DNA from: Typhlomys cinereus
Lineage: Eukaryota; Chordata; Mammalia; Rodentia; Platacanthomyidae
Assembly: GCA_023101885.1 (NCBI GenBank)
Contig: JALPQD010000407.1
Coordinates: 1,927,418 to 1,991,417, forward strand
Direction of reading: 5' to 3'
Length of the DNA stretch: 64,000 nucleotides
This document shows, piece by piece, positions 55,001 through 64,000 of this stretch (positions are counted from its first letter, which is position 1; each line of letters begins with the position of its first letter). The notes below the pieces were generated by a model. The model saw only the letters and a list, made by a program, of their open reading frames with translations. It did no database searches and was not told the DNA's origin. The position numbers were made by a program, and so were the translations under genes.

Positions 55001-55512
55001 TGGACAGTGAGGGTGTACAGTATAACAGTGAGGGTGTACAGGGTAACAGTGAGGGTGTACAGTGAGGATGTACAGTGTAACAGTGAGGGTGTACAGTGAG
55101 GGTGTACAGTGTAACAGTGAGGGTGGACAGTGAGGGTGTACAGTGTAACAGTGAGGGTGGACAGTGAGGGTGTACAGTATAACAGTGAGGGTGTACAGTA
55201 TAACAGTGAGGGTGTACAGGGTAACAGTGAGGGTGTACAGTGTAACAGTGAGGGTGGACAGTGAGGGTGTACAGTATAACAGTGAGGGTGTACAGGGTAA
55301 CAGTGAGGGTGTACAGTGTGACCGTGAGGGTGTACAGTGAGGGTGTACAGTGAGGGTGTACAGTGTAACAGTGAGGGTGGACAGTGACGGTGTACAGGGT
55401 AACAGTGAGGGTGTACAGGGTAACAGTGAGGGTGTACAGTGTAACAGTGAGGGTGTACAGTGTAACAGTGAGGGTGTACAGTGTAACAGTGAGGGTGGAC
55501 AATGTAATAGTG
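52015..55512. repeat. 21-bp minisatellite, 3.5 kb, with 556-bp duplication
   Basis: The unit gtgagggtgtacagtgtaac(a) repeats at 21 bp, interspersed with a 13-bp short form (gtgagggtgtaca or gtgagggtggaca). The left 0.9 kb favours gcgtaca and gaccgtgag variants; the right favours gtgtaca and taacagtgag. Segment 52910-53465 recurs at 53466-54021, nearly identical over the 149 codons compared. The minus-strand unit lacks stops in all three frames, so frames of 1004-1212 codons appear; they are artefacts. Confidence 0.95.
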
Positions 55513-56059
55513 AGGCGTACCCATGTAATAAAAATGCTTCACAACAATGAATCAGGCAGGGAGTAATGACATAAAAAGTAAATTCATATATATACTTCAA
55601 AATAATTTTAAATAGAAGTTAAAAAGAAAATAGAAGGCACCCAGCTGACCTCCACTTCTAGGGGAGGTTGCAACACACCTCTCTCAGCAGGAATTGGATG
55701 AAAAACACAAGTTAGTGAAGATTCAGAACATTCCCACCTGGCACCAGGTAAAAATGACCAGTGTGGTAGATTCAGACAGTCGCAGAGGCAACAATGATGC
55801 TCACGGATTCTAGTCCTTGAACAGGTGAGGTTTGTGAAACATTGGAAACAGCAAGACGAAGACACCACCGACAGCTTCCAGTGAGGATCAGCTTCTTAGA
55901 ACGTGGGTGTGGGCGGTGACTTTGGGTGGTCGCCCTACCTGGACAAGCCTGAAGGGCCCTGGGGTCGCTGGCAACAAGGCAGATCCCAGGGCTGCACACT
56001 GAGCCTATCTCAGAAGAAGAAAAGGCTCTGGGACAGTTCCCATTTCCATCGTCACTGAG
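55513..56059. other. Unique non-coding sequence
   Basis: The first 110 bp are A/T-rich (atatatatacttcaaaataa), then mixed. No exon recognised. Confidence 0.35.
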
Positions 56060-56335
56060 GGAGCCATGACTTTGATGTCCCTCGGTCATAAGCGCGATAT
56101 CTTTCTGTCATGAGTGATGTCCCTCAGCTATGAGCGTGATGTCCCTCCATCATAAGTGTGATGTCCCTCAGCCATGACTTTGATTTCCCTCCGTCATGAG
56201 TGTGATGTCCCTCTGTCAGGAGTGTGATGTCCCTCTGTCAGGAGTGTGATGTCCCTCCATCATAAGTGTGATGTCCCTCTGTCATGAGTGTGATGTCCTT
56301 CTGTCATGAGTGCTATGTCCCTTGGTCCTTCTCTG
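56060..56335. repeat. 22-bp minisatellite, about 12 copies
   Basis: The core gtgatgtccctctgtcatga repeats with cagccatga, ccatcataa and tgtcaggag variants. Two adjacent tgtcaggag copies show local duplication. Confidence 0.9.
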
Positions 56336-56945
56336 AGCATCCAGAATGGCTCTACCAGCCCCCAGCCCTTTGCTTTCTTAGCTCTAAAGGATCTGTTTTC
56401 ACATCAGAATGTTAAAGGTGTTTGAAAGGGCGTCAACAACATAGAGACAGATGGGGAAAGTCAACATCTGAATTATGGTTTATCATAGTTGATGTTTTGT
56501 AAATGGGAATTTTGATTTCCTTCTAGCTATTTCTGCTGGTATAAAAACACAAGCAAGCTAAATGGTGGGACAACCTGTGAGTCATTACTTATGAGGTGAA
56601 GGCAGGAGGATAGTGATTCAAAGTCTGTCCCATTTCAAAGCAAACACAAAAACATCCATAAAAGTCAAGTGGTTTTAAATATAACTCTGCAGTCAAATTT
56701 AATGAGCTCCCAGTTTTTAGAGGTTTCCTATAAGACACACGTAAATTTACATATACTTGCACAGACATACGCACACACATATACAGACACAAACGTGCAT
56801 ACAGAGATACATATACGTGTACACATGAAGTGTTGCTTAGTGGGCAGTGCTGGCCACACTGTATAAGGTGCTGATTATTAGAACTGAAAAAGGAAGGCTG
56901 GATAAAAATAAATGGCTAAATATATATTTTACTAAGTAATTTAGG
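56336..56945. other. Unique AT-richer non-coding sequence
   Basis: gttttcacatcagaatgtta and ttatggtttatcatagttga give it a conserved-element-like texture at 56390-56540. A short CA run lies at 56765-56825. Nothing else recognised. Confidence 0.35.
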
Positions 56946-56949
56946 AAGG

Positions 56950-57325
56950 GGATAGGAGATGGCTTGGCAGTTATAGTGCTTGCCTTTCAGGTTCAGATTC
57001 CCTAGAACACAGGTACAATAGCTCAAGCACCGCTAATCCCAGCATCCCTCCAGGGAAAATGGAGGAGTCTCTTGAAGTTTGCAGGCTAATAGCCTGTCTT
57101 AGGCAGCGGCAAGAGACCAAGATGGAAATGCAAGGACTGACACCTACATATGCACACCCACATAATGCACACATACACATATATGTATGCTCATGCATAT
57201 ATATATATATATGTGCACATGCATACATGCATGCACAAATACACATATATAACACACACGTGTGCATACATACACATCTGCATACACGTGTACCCATAAA
57301 TGCACACATATATTCACACACAAGC
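56950..57325 (+). mobile_element. B3-like SINE with CA/TA tail
   Basis: gataggagatggcttggcag, gtgcttgcctttcaggttc, aatcccagcatccctccagg, ctgtcttaggcagcggcaag, aagagaccaagatggaaat and a CACATATA tail with aataaataag. Diverged B3 order. Confidence 0.6.
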
Positions 57326-58022
57326 AATAAATAAGAATATAGGAATGGAGGAGAACAGGCAGACTATTTCTACTATTGCTCATGAAGAAACAGATTCAAG
57401 CCATAACTGGTCACGCTCTGGGATGGCTAAGCAAATGTGCCTTTGAGGAGGAGCAGGCAACAGGCATTTTGGAATTCTGAGTGAACTTGCAGAACCAAGT
57501 GTTCATCTGCTACACACGCCAAGCACAGTGTGCCGCGCATGTGTCCAAAGGTGCTCAAGCCGCATTCCTGGTGGCAAATACTCATAAAGCCCGGGGTAGC
57601 AACAGGAGAACCAACATGGAAATAACGTTTTCAGAAAGCACAAACTATTCGCGTCAGAAAGGAATAGATACCGATAAACTACAGGGCAGCCCACAGAACC
57701 ACTGCCAGCCCCAGGACACAGCTGAGAGGCCAGGATGGGACTCAGCTGGGGGTCAGAGTTAATCCGTGGAGGAAGCAAACCACAGCGCTGGTCCCTGGGG
57801 CCAGGACACGGCCGGAGGGAGCAAGAAGCTCTCGGTGGTGTTGGAACCCTGAAACGGGTCTAACACCATGTCTCTTGACTTTGCTCCAGCAGACATGGCA
57901 ACTAGCTCAGAACAGAGCAGAAGCAGCCCAGGCCTCGAGTGCTAACGTAACACTGTCTCTTTTGTGCAGTGCCTGACACATTCTGTCTTAGAGGAGGTTC
58001 CTTAAGTCTCAAAAAAGTTCTT
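57326..58022. other. Unique non-coding sequence
   Basis: No exon, RNA gene or assignable repeat seen. Confidence 0.35.
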
Positions 58023-58039
58023 AAAAGTAAGAAGATTCG

Positions 58040-58238
58040 GGCTGGAGAGGTGGCTCAGGGGTTAAGCCTCCGCCTTGCAGGCGGAAGGTCCTGAGTTTGG
58101 ATCCCAGATCCCACGTATAGACGCCGGGTGGAAGCGGGGGCGGCCTGCGCTTCTGGTCCTGGTGGGGCGGAGCCTGTGGATCCCGGGGCAGAAGGAGGTG
58201 GAGGCGTCCATGGTGGTTCGCGAGTTCGTCCATGGTTC

Positions 58239-58289
<51 letters not shown>

Positions 58290-58369
58290 GCCGAGTGAGC
58301 GCACATACATACGCACACGTGCACAGTTGAATAAAATAATAAAAAAAAAAGAATCTAATTTAAAAAAGA
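58040..58369 (+). mobile_element. Full-length young SINE
   Basis: Same family as 48442. Head GGGCTGGAGAGGTGGCTCAG with the CCGC-CTTGCAG-GCGG anticodon-like arm, about 23 CA repeats, and a tail with AATAAA, A10 and further A-rich sequence. Perfect 17-bp duplication AAAAGTAAGAAGATTCG (58023-58039 and 58370-58386). The least diverged copy together with 48442. Confidence 0.9.
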
Positions 58370-58509
58370 AAAAGTAAGAAGATTCGCAAAGACCCCCCCA
58401 GCCGAGGAGAAGAAAGCCGGGGAGGAGCGTGAAGTGCAAGCCCTACGCCCCCTGCCATGGCTCATGCCCCGCAACTGCCACGCAGCGGGTTCCTGAGGAA
58501 CATCAGCCC

Positions 58510-58629
58510 GAGCTCTACACGCATGTGCACAGACATGCCGCAGAGGCTCAGGGGCGTGCCCCTGCACAGGAGCTCTACACGCATGTGCACAGACATGCCG
58601 CAGAGGCTCAGGGGCGTGCCCCTGCACAG
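58510..58629. repeat. Exact 60-bp tandem duplication
   Basis: Two 60-bp copies, 58510-58569 and 58570-58629, both starting gagctctacacgcatgtgca, with no mismatch. A possible newborn minisatellite. Confidence 0.95.
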
Positions 58630-58819
58630 GGATATTCCTACACACAGACAGCTTTGCGTATTTTAGTCAAAATAAAACAAATGCACGTCACCTTCCAGCT
58701 AGCGACACCCTGGCTCTCTGACCTCTGATGAAATCTGTCTGTCAAAGGATAAAACACACCGATAGGCAGAGAGAGAGATGCGCTGGTGACAGGCTGCTTT
58801 GGAAAACCAACCTGTGCCC

Positions 58820-59545
58820 ATGTCCACCCTATCATGCCTTCCTGTCTTCACATGATTGCAATTTTCACAATAAATGCTGGGAGTGTAAACCAAGAATCTG
58901 CTGTGATAAATGCAGATGGAAACCCCAACAGTCAGCAGTCACCTCGACAGATCACGAAGATAAACCTGGTGCCGCTCATGGTCAAGGCCCAGCAGCCTAG
59001 GAAGAGACACAGGAGCGCCAGCACAGACTTAACGGTGCATACTGAACTCCATCCCTGGGTCAGAGTGAGGCAAGCATGTCTGCTGTCTCCACTTCCAGTA
59101 AGCCAGAGCTCCAAGGGCCCTGCCCAGAACAAAATGCAGCTTTAAAGAGATCCAGATGTAAATTTTGTGCAGCTGTGACTCACCTGTAATTTGTTTACGG
59201 ACATAGAGTCTAAAATAGTCTTTAAGTTTTAGGATTAATACTTTCATAAGGCAATGTACTGTATTCAGTTGATATTTCTTTTAGCAAGTCACAAAGTAAT
59301 TGGAAAATGAAATTAAAACAATATCAATAGCATCGAAATGTGTGGCATATGTGCAAAGCCTACACATTTAAAATAACAAGCATTGCTGAGGGATATTAAA
59401 GATCTATTGAATGAGGCACGAGAGCACATTTGTGGGCTGGAAAACACAAAGCAGCCAAGATGTTAATTCTCCTCTGGATTTCTCTATAGATTTAATGACA
59501 TTTCGGTCACATTGTGCAGCCTGCTTGCGAGACTCAGATGGCAAA
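58820..59545. other. Strong candidate conserved non-coding element
   Basis: Repeat-free and AT-rich, with CACCTG (59181-59186), forkhead-like TGTTTAC (59192-59198), cacataaaatgctggg-type words at 58860, tttaggattaatactttcat, tttaaaataacaagcattgc, ggatttctctatagatttaa and gacatttcggtcacattgtg. Second-best enhancer-like block after 36.85-37.68 kb. The left part (58820-59140) is less AT-rich. Confidence 0.45.
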
Positions 59546-59607
59546 ACACTGGAAACAGCTGGCTGGAGCTGAGTGTGTCTGCATGGTTCAGAGGCCTACC
59601 TTGTCGT

Positions 59608-59786
59608 CCGTGGGCGTGGTGCCGAGTGACCTGTGGGCATGGTGCCGAGTGACCCGTGGGCGTGGTGCCGAGTGACCCGTGGGCGTGGTGCCGTGTCACC
59701 CGTGGACGTGGTGCCGTGTCACCCGTGGGCGTGGTGCCGTGTCACCCGTGGGCATGGTACCGAGTGACCCGTGGGCGTGGTGCTGG
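59608..59786. repeat. 23-bp minisatellite, 8 copies
   Basis: The core gtgccgagtgacccgtgggc, then gtg, repeats. Copies 4-6 use gtgccgtgtcacccgtggg instead of gagtgac. CpG-to-TpG changes (gggcatg, gtgacctg) mark the edges. Confidence 0.9.
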
Positions 59787-60065
59787 CTCCAGTTGGCTCG
59801 ATGCTGCAGAACACTGAGTTTGGAAGTACAGTGGCTCATGCACCCTCTCATTGTCATCTCAGCTGCCATCGGGTCTGTAGTGACATTGCCTGACTCCTGG
59901 GGGGACATCTGTCTCCCACCCTTATGCTCCAGTTGACCCTCTTTCTTCACATTACCTGGGTGGGGTCACAGTCCCCTGAGCTGAAAGTCAAACTCTGATG
60001 AAAGTCAGTGGTAAGTTTCTGCTTCCTAAGGAAAACCAGGAATCGTTACTGACTGGCTGGAGCTT

Positions 60066-60345
60066 GATGGGTGTGTGTGTGTGTGTGTGTATAAGTGTGT
60101 GCGTGTGTGTGTGCGAGTGTGTGTGCATATAAGAGGGATTGGTGTGTATGTGCCTGAGACCCAAGGGCGGCAGGGATTGTTCTGGACTGCTCCACACCTT
60201 ACTGCTTTGCTTTGGGGTTTTGCAGGCGCTGCCTTCCAGGGCTAGAAGTGTAGGCCACTGCCATTTCCACCTGGGTCTGGGGAATCGGAACTCAGGTCCT
60301 TTGGCTTGTGACTCCAAGACTTTAATCCCCCCCATCTCCCCAGTC
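60066..60345 (-). mobile_element. Older antisense copy of the B2-like SINE family
   Basis: A TG-rich tail at 60068-60125, ggcgctgccttccagggcta, ccactgccatttccacctgg, aatcggaactcaggtccttt and ggcttgtgactccaagactt in antisense order. More diverged than 48442 and 58040. Confidence 0.65.
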
Positions 60346-60692
60346 TTCCCTGGGCGGGTTTAGGATGTGATCATTTTAAGTGATCTTTGGGATATCGTGT
60401 GACTACATGCGAGATGTGCTGGGTTGATGGAGATGCGTGCTGGAGAGGCGCCCTTACCCCCCCCCGTGGGGCTGGGGGGAGACCAAGACCCACAGCCTGC
60501 ATTCAGTCAGAGCAGAGCATGCTGGGTGTACAGGGCATCTCAGGGCCATGGCCGGCATCTCACCCATGGTGAGACCCTAAGGTCTCCATGTTTGCCTGAC
60601 ACATTCCCAGCAACACATGCCAGCCTCACCCTGGGCATTCTGGGCAGGCTGGAAAACTGCCCACCCATGTTTTGATAAAACAACAGGAAGAG
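60346..60692. other. Unique non-coding sequence
   Basis: Nothing recognised. Confidence 0.35.
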
Positions 60693-61415
60693 GAAAACTC
60701 AGGAGCCAGAGGGAGCACCATTCCAGGAGCCAAAAGGAGGATCACTCCAGGAGACAGAGGGAGGACCACTCCAGGAGACAGAGGGAGGACCACTCCAGGA
60801 GAGGGAGGATCACTCCAGGAGACAGAGGGAGGACCACTCCAGGAGGCAGGGAGGACCACTCCAGGAGCCAAAAGGAGGACCACTCCAGGAGACAGAGGGA
60901 GGACCACTCCAGGAGAGAGAGGACACTCCAGGAGACAGAGGGAGGACCACTGCAGGAGAGGGAGGATCACTCCAGGAGACAGAGGGAGGACCACTCCAGG
61001 AGCCAAAAGGAGGACCACTCCAGGAGACAGAGGGAGCACCACTCCAGGAGCCAGAGGGAGCACCACTCCAGGAGACAGAGGGAGGACCACTCCAGGAGAC
61101 AGAGGGAGGACCACTCCAGGAGACAGGGAGGACCACTCCAGGAGACAGAGGGAGGACCACTCCAGGAGACAGAGGGAGGACACTCCAGGAGACAGAGGGA
61201 GGACACTCCAGGAGACAGGGAGGACCACTCCAGGAGAGGGAGGACACTCCAGGAGACAGAGGGAGGACCACTCCAGGAGAGGGAGGACCACTCCAGGAGA
61301 GGGAGGACCACTCCAGGAGAGGGAGGACACTCCAGGAGACAGGGAGGACCACTCCAGGAGAGGGAGGACCACTCCAGGAGAGGGAGGACCACTCCAGGAG
61401 CCAGAGGGAGCATCA
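60693..61415. repeat. 20-24-bp purine-rich minisatellite, about 31 copies
   Basis: The core ccaggagacagagggaggac, then cact, repeats. Shorter forms drop cagag (gagagggaggac) and others carry gccaaaaggag. The plus strand is strongly A/G-biased. Frames stay open on both strands (to 293 codons). Confidence 0.95.
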
Positions 61416-61865
61416 CTCTGACACAGAATTGGCCGCACCCCTGAAGTTTTGAATGTTTCACCTGGATGAAGGCGTCTGGAAGCCTTGGCATCTTGAGGGA
61501 TGAACACCCTGTGGAATGAGCTGGCATGAGCAATCCAGGATAGCGTGGTCAGGAACGACTGTGAAGGAGATGCAAACAGAGGCGAGAGCCCCCCGAGGTC
61601 TGCACGCGGAGGCGTGAACCTCTGGCCTCCCCATGTGCTTCAGAAAGTCTCTGCAATGGGGAGCCTTCAGGATGGCGCCCCTCGCTCTGGCCTGGGGGTC
61701 TTCCACTCCGGCTGATCTCAGCAGAGCAGCACATCTGTGCAGCCAGCACTGTTCAGCCCAGAGTAAGGAAATCTATCACTAGGTACTGGATGGACCTATG
61801 AGAGCCGCCAAGGTCAGGAACTGCGGCCAGGGGCCCTGGAAGTTGCCCGGCTTCACTTGCTCAGT
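61416..61865. other. Unique non-coding sequence
   Basis: No recognised features. Confidence 0.35.
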
Positions 61866-61950
61866 TAGGGGCCGGGAGAGAGTTCAGGGGCAGAGTGCTC
61901 GCCTGGCATGCACGAGCCCATGAGTTCAAAGCCAGCACTGCAGAAAGAAC
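61866..61950 (+). mobile_element. ID-like SINE
   Basis: ggggccgggagagagttcag, gagtgctcgcctggcatgca and catgagttcaaagccagc, ending agaaagaac, match the tRNA-Ala-derived rodent ID element with A- and B-box regions. Diverged, with only a short A-rich end. Confidence 0.75.
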
Positions 61951-62689
61951 AACTACCGCTGGGTTCTACCATGTACTTGATCTGCCCAGACACTGGGCAC
62001 CAGCGTGGGCGAAGTGATGGAGGACCAGCTTCTCCCGACGCGCTGGTGCTGGGATCCTGCCATGACCACAGCTGGCTCCACACAAGTTCTCCTTTCTGGC
62101 AAACAGCCTCAAAGCGAGCAGCAGGCGTGGCTGCCAGAGGCGAGGGTCCTCCAGGGGTCCCAGCGCACACACAGGTGAGAGAAGCCCCGGGGCACTCTGA
62201 GGTGACAGTGAAAGACACGCCCTGCAGGTGTGGAGAGAAGCTGGCTGCGTCAGCAGATGCTCCACCTGGCATCCCCGCGGCTGAGCAGGTCCCAGCCTGC
62301 GGAGCCCTTGGCGGCCGGGACCTGGACGGGAAGAGCCCCCTGCTCGCGTGAGAGCGTTTCTGCTGCACCCTCTCCCCTGGGGCCTGGGGAGCCCCAGAGG
62401 CAGCTGTGGGTTATTTATTTATAAAATGCTGCGACTGTCAGCCTGGCGGGAGGCGGGGGGTGCCACCAAGGGCACCCCTGAGGTGTCGCCCCCCCATGCA
62501 TCCAGGAGGCGAACACGGGTCATGGCAGCGCACATCCACTTTCAGACCCAAGCAAGTGTCTGCGCAGTGAATTGATCAGTTAGAGTGCTCTGGGGCCTGG
62601 GGAGCGAAGAGCGGCCTGCTCCACTCTGGAGCAGAACAGAGGGTCACAGAGTGAACATGTGAGAACAACACGGCCCGCTGAACCTCACA
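61951..62689. other. Unique GC-rich non-coding sequence
   Basis: Frames of 147 (plus 61908-62351) and 167 codons (minus 61865-62368) overlap on opposite strands and share no known domain. A short AT patch (gttatttatttataaaatgc) lies at 62409-62430. Confidence 0.4.
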
Positions 62690-62945
62690 GGTGTCCCAAC
62701 TGAGCTGCACCCTAAGACTCCCCCAGCCTTGCACCTTCCTGTCCAGGCGGCCTGGCTGCACCCCAACACCCCCAGCCCTTGTACCTTCCTGTCCAGGCGG
62801 CCTAGCTGCACCCCATTATCCCCAGCCTTTGCACCGCCCTATGCAGGCAGCCTGGCTGCACCCCATCATCCTCAGCCCTTGCACCTTCCTGTCCAGGCGG
62901 CCTGGCTGCACCCCAACACCCCCAGCCCTTGCACCGCCCTGACGG
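62690..62945. repeat. About 50-bp minisatellite, 5 copies
   Basis: cttcctgtccaggcggcctg, gctgcaccccaacaccccc and agcccttgcac form a unit of about 50 bp. The third boundary uses ccgccctatgcaggcagcc. Copies 2 and 5 are closest. Confidence 0.9.
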
Positions 62946-63390
62946 GGCAGCACCACTCTAGAGCTGCCATCACAGCACATCTGTGCACGTGACGTGGAAT
63001 GCACGTCCTTTCTTGGGCATCTTGCCTTCCAGGATACCCACTGCTTTCCTCTGAAGCGAGGGACCTGCGGTCAGTGAGCTTCCCTGATCGTGGCTCTGCA
63101 CATGCAGCCATTGCTCGCTTCTGCTTCCGCAAAGCAGGACAGCCTAGCCAGCTGTGCATGTCAAGGCAACAGCTTCCTGCAGAGCCTGGGCAGACTCGGG
63201 ACGTCCTAAGGAGCTCACCTCGGTGTCCCATTGGAGCCTGGAAGCTGCAGGATGCAGAGAACTCAGCGGCCACGAAACGTTCCTAGGAGACCCTCGTCAG
63301 CACCACGCATTTCCCTGTGTTCATCATGTTCCTGATGGATGATTTACTTCAACTGCTTGTCTCTGGCTGTGCACTGAGACTTCAATACAT
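62946..63390. other. Unique non-coding sequence
   Basis: No recognised features. Confidence 0.35.
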
Positions 63391-63990
63391 CATGCATACA
63401 CACATATGTTCACACACATGTATACCCACATGTATGTGCACAAAAAATATAAACGCACACATATACACATGAACACATAGACACATGCACACACATACAC
63501 ACCACAACATGTGCTACATACATGTATATATGTGCCCATTTGTGGACAAACATGCATATGCACATGCATCTATATACACACATGCACATACTTATATGCC
63601 TACATATGCACATATACACAAGCAACCAACACACATACATACACATACACAAGCACACACATCTACACATACATATGTATAAGTGCACCCATATGCGCAC
63701 ATGGAACACATATGCATGCACAAACACATGCATGCGCACACGCACAGCCATGTGCATCACAACATGCACGCACACACATGCGCATGGACAGACACAAACA
63801 CTCGCACATGACATGCACACATCGTTGTTCACATGCATACACAGACGTGCATACATGCATGCACATATATACACATGCACAACCTGCACACCTAACAAAC
63901 AGGCACACACATATATACACATGCACACATGTACACTACGTGCACATATGGAACGGCATGTGCGCACGCACACACGCACAGTGTACATGA
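63391..63990. repeat. Degenerate CA/TG-rich microsatellite
   Basis: About 600 bp of cacaca, catgca and tacaca words, with no unique core. It reaches almost to the window end. Confidence 0.85.
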
Positions 63991-64000
63991 TGACTTGCAG

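Noticed and set aside
51962..55600. 1212-, 1185- and 1004-codon minus-strand frames
   Set aside because: All three frames are open over one 21-bp repeat whose reverse complement lacks stops. Translations are seven-residue repeats with no start context or domain.
48442..58369. Functional tRNA genes at SINE heads
   Set aside because: The tRNA-like heads continue into a SINE body with A-rich tails and target duplications, and no acceptor stem closes.
63391..63990. Possible CRISPR-like or palindromic array of CACATGCA words
   Set aside because: No regular repeat-spacer spacing; it is a decayed CA microsatellite in eukaryotic DNA.

Overview
The window looks like non-coding DNA from a rodent nuclear genome. 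The evidence is the repeat set: B2-, B3-, B4- and ID-like SINEs, a LINE-1 3' end with a rodent-type polypurine 3' UTR, MaLR/ERVL-like elements and two other retroviral-type solo LTRs, long CA/TG microsatellites, and no operon or prokaryotic gene structure. The commonest SINE has a B2-like tRNA head but a body I do not recognise from mouse or rat B2, which suggests a non-murid or divergent mouse-related rodent. I cannot name the species or locus. I found no convincing protein-coding exon on either strand. Every very long open frame lies in a tandem array whose unit lacks stop codons.

The main feature is the density of unrelated GC-rich minisatellites. About 30 arrays, with units of 14 to about 50 bp and 3 to about 200 copies, cover by my hand tally roughly 17 kb, a little over a quarter of the window. 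The largest are at 9.37-11.13 kb (29 bp), 11.40-12.13 kb (39 bp), 14.69-15.49 kb (14-15 bp, CpG-dense), 18.25-20.13 kb (32-33 bp), 30.10-31.41 kb (34 bp), 45.41-46.52 kb (29 bp), 52.02-55.51 kb (21 bp, with a 556-bp internal duplication) and 60.69-61.42 kb (20-24 bp). A degenerate TTAGGG tract lies at 33.91-33.98 kb. Minisatellite crowding plus telomere-like sequence is what a subtelomeric or formerly subtelomeric, recombination-rich region would show.

Between the arrays are unique AT-richer islands of about 150-700 bp with the texture of conserved non-coding elements. The best are at 36.85-37.68 kb and 58.82-59.55 kb; others lie near 1.8, 5.2, 12.3, 24.7, 26.7, 41.4, 44.8 and 46.7 kb. This could be a gene desert or long-range regulatory domain of a developmental gene, but that is inference.

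Mobile elements date some events. At 50.6-51.6 kb three insertions are nested, each with its own target-site duplication: an old SINE holds a 5-bp-TSD LTR, which holds a younger SINE. At 21.96-23.64 kb a MaLR/ERVL-like element carries a 533-bp solo LTR with a 6-bp TSD. At 16.85-17.45 kb a 48-bp minisatellite appears to have grown inside an antisense B4 SINE. The arrays at 17.2, 24.3, 40.0 and 41.7 kb each contain the E-box palindrome CACGTG in some or most units.
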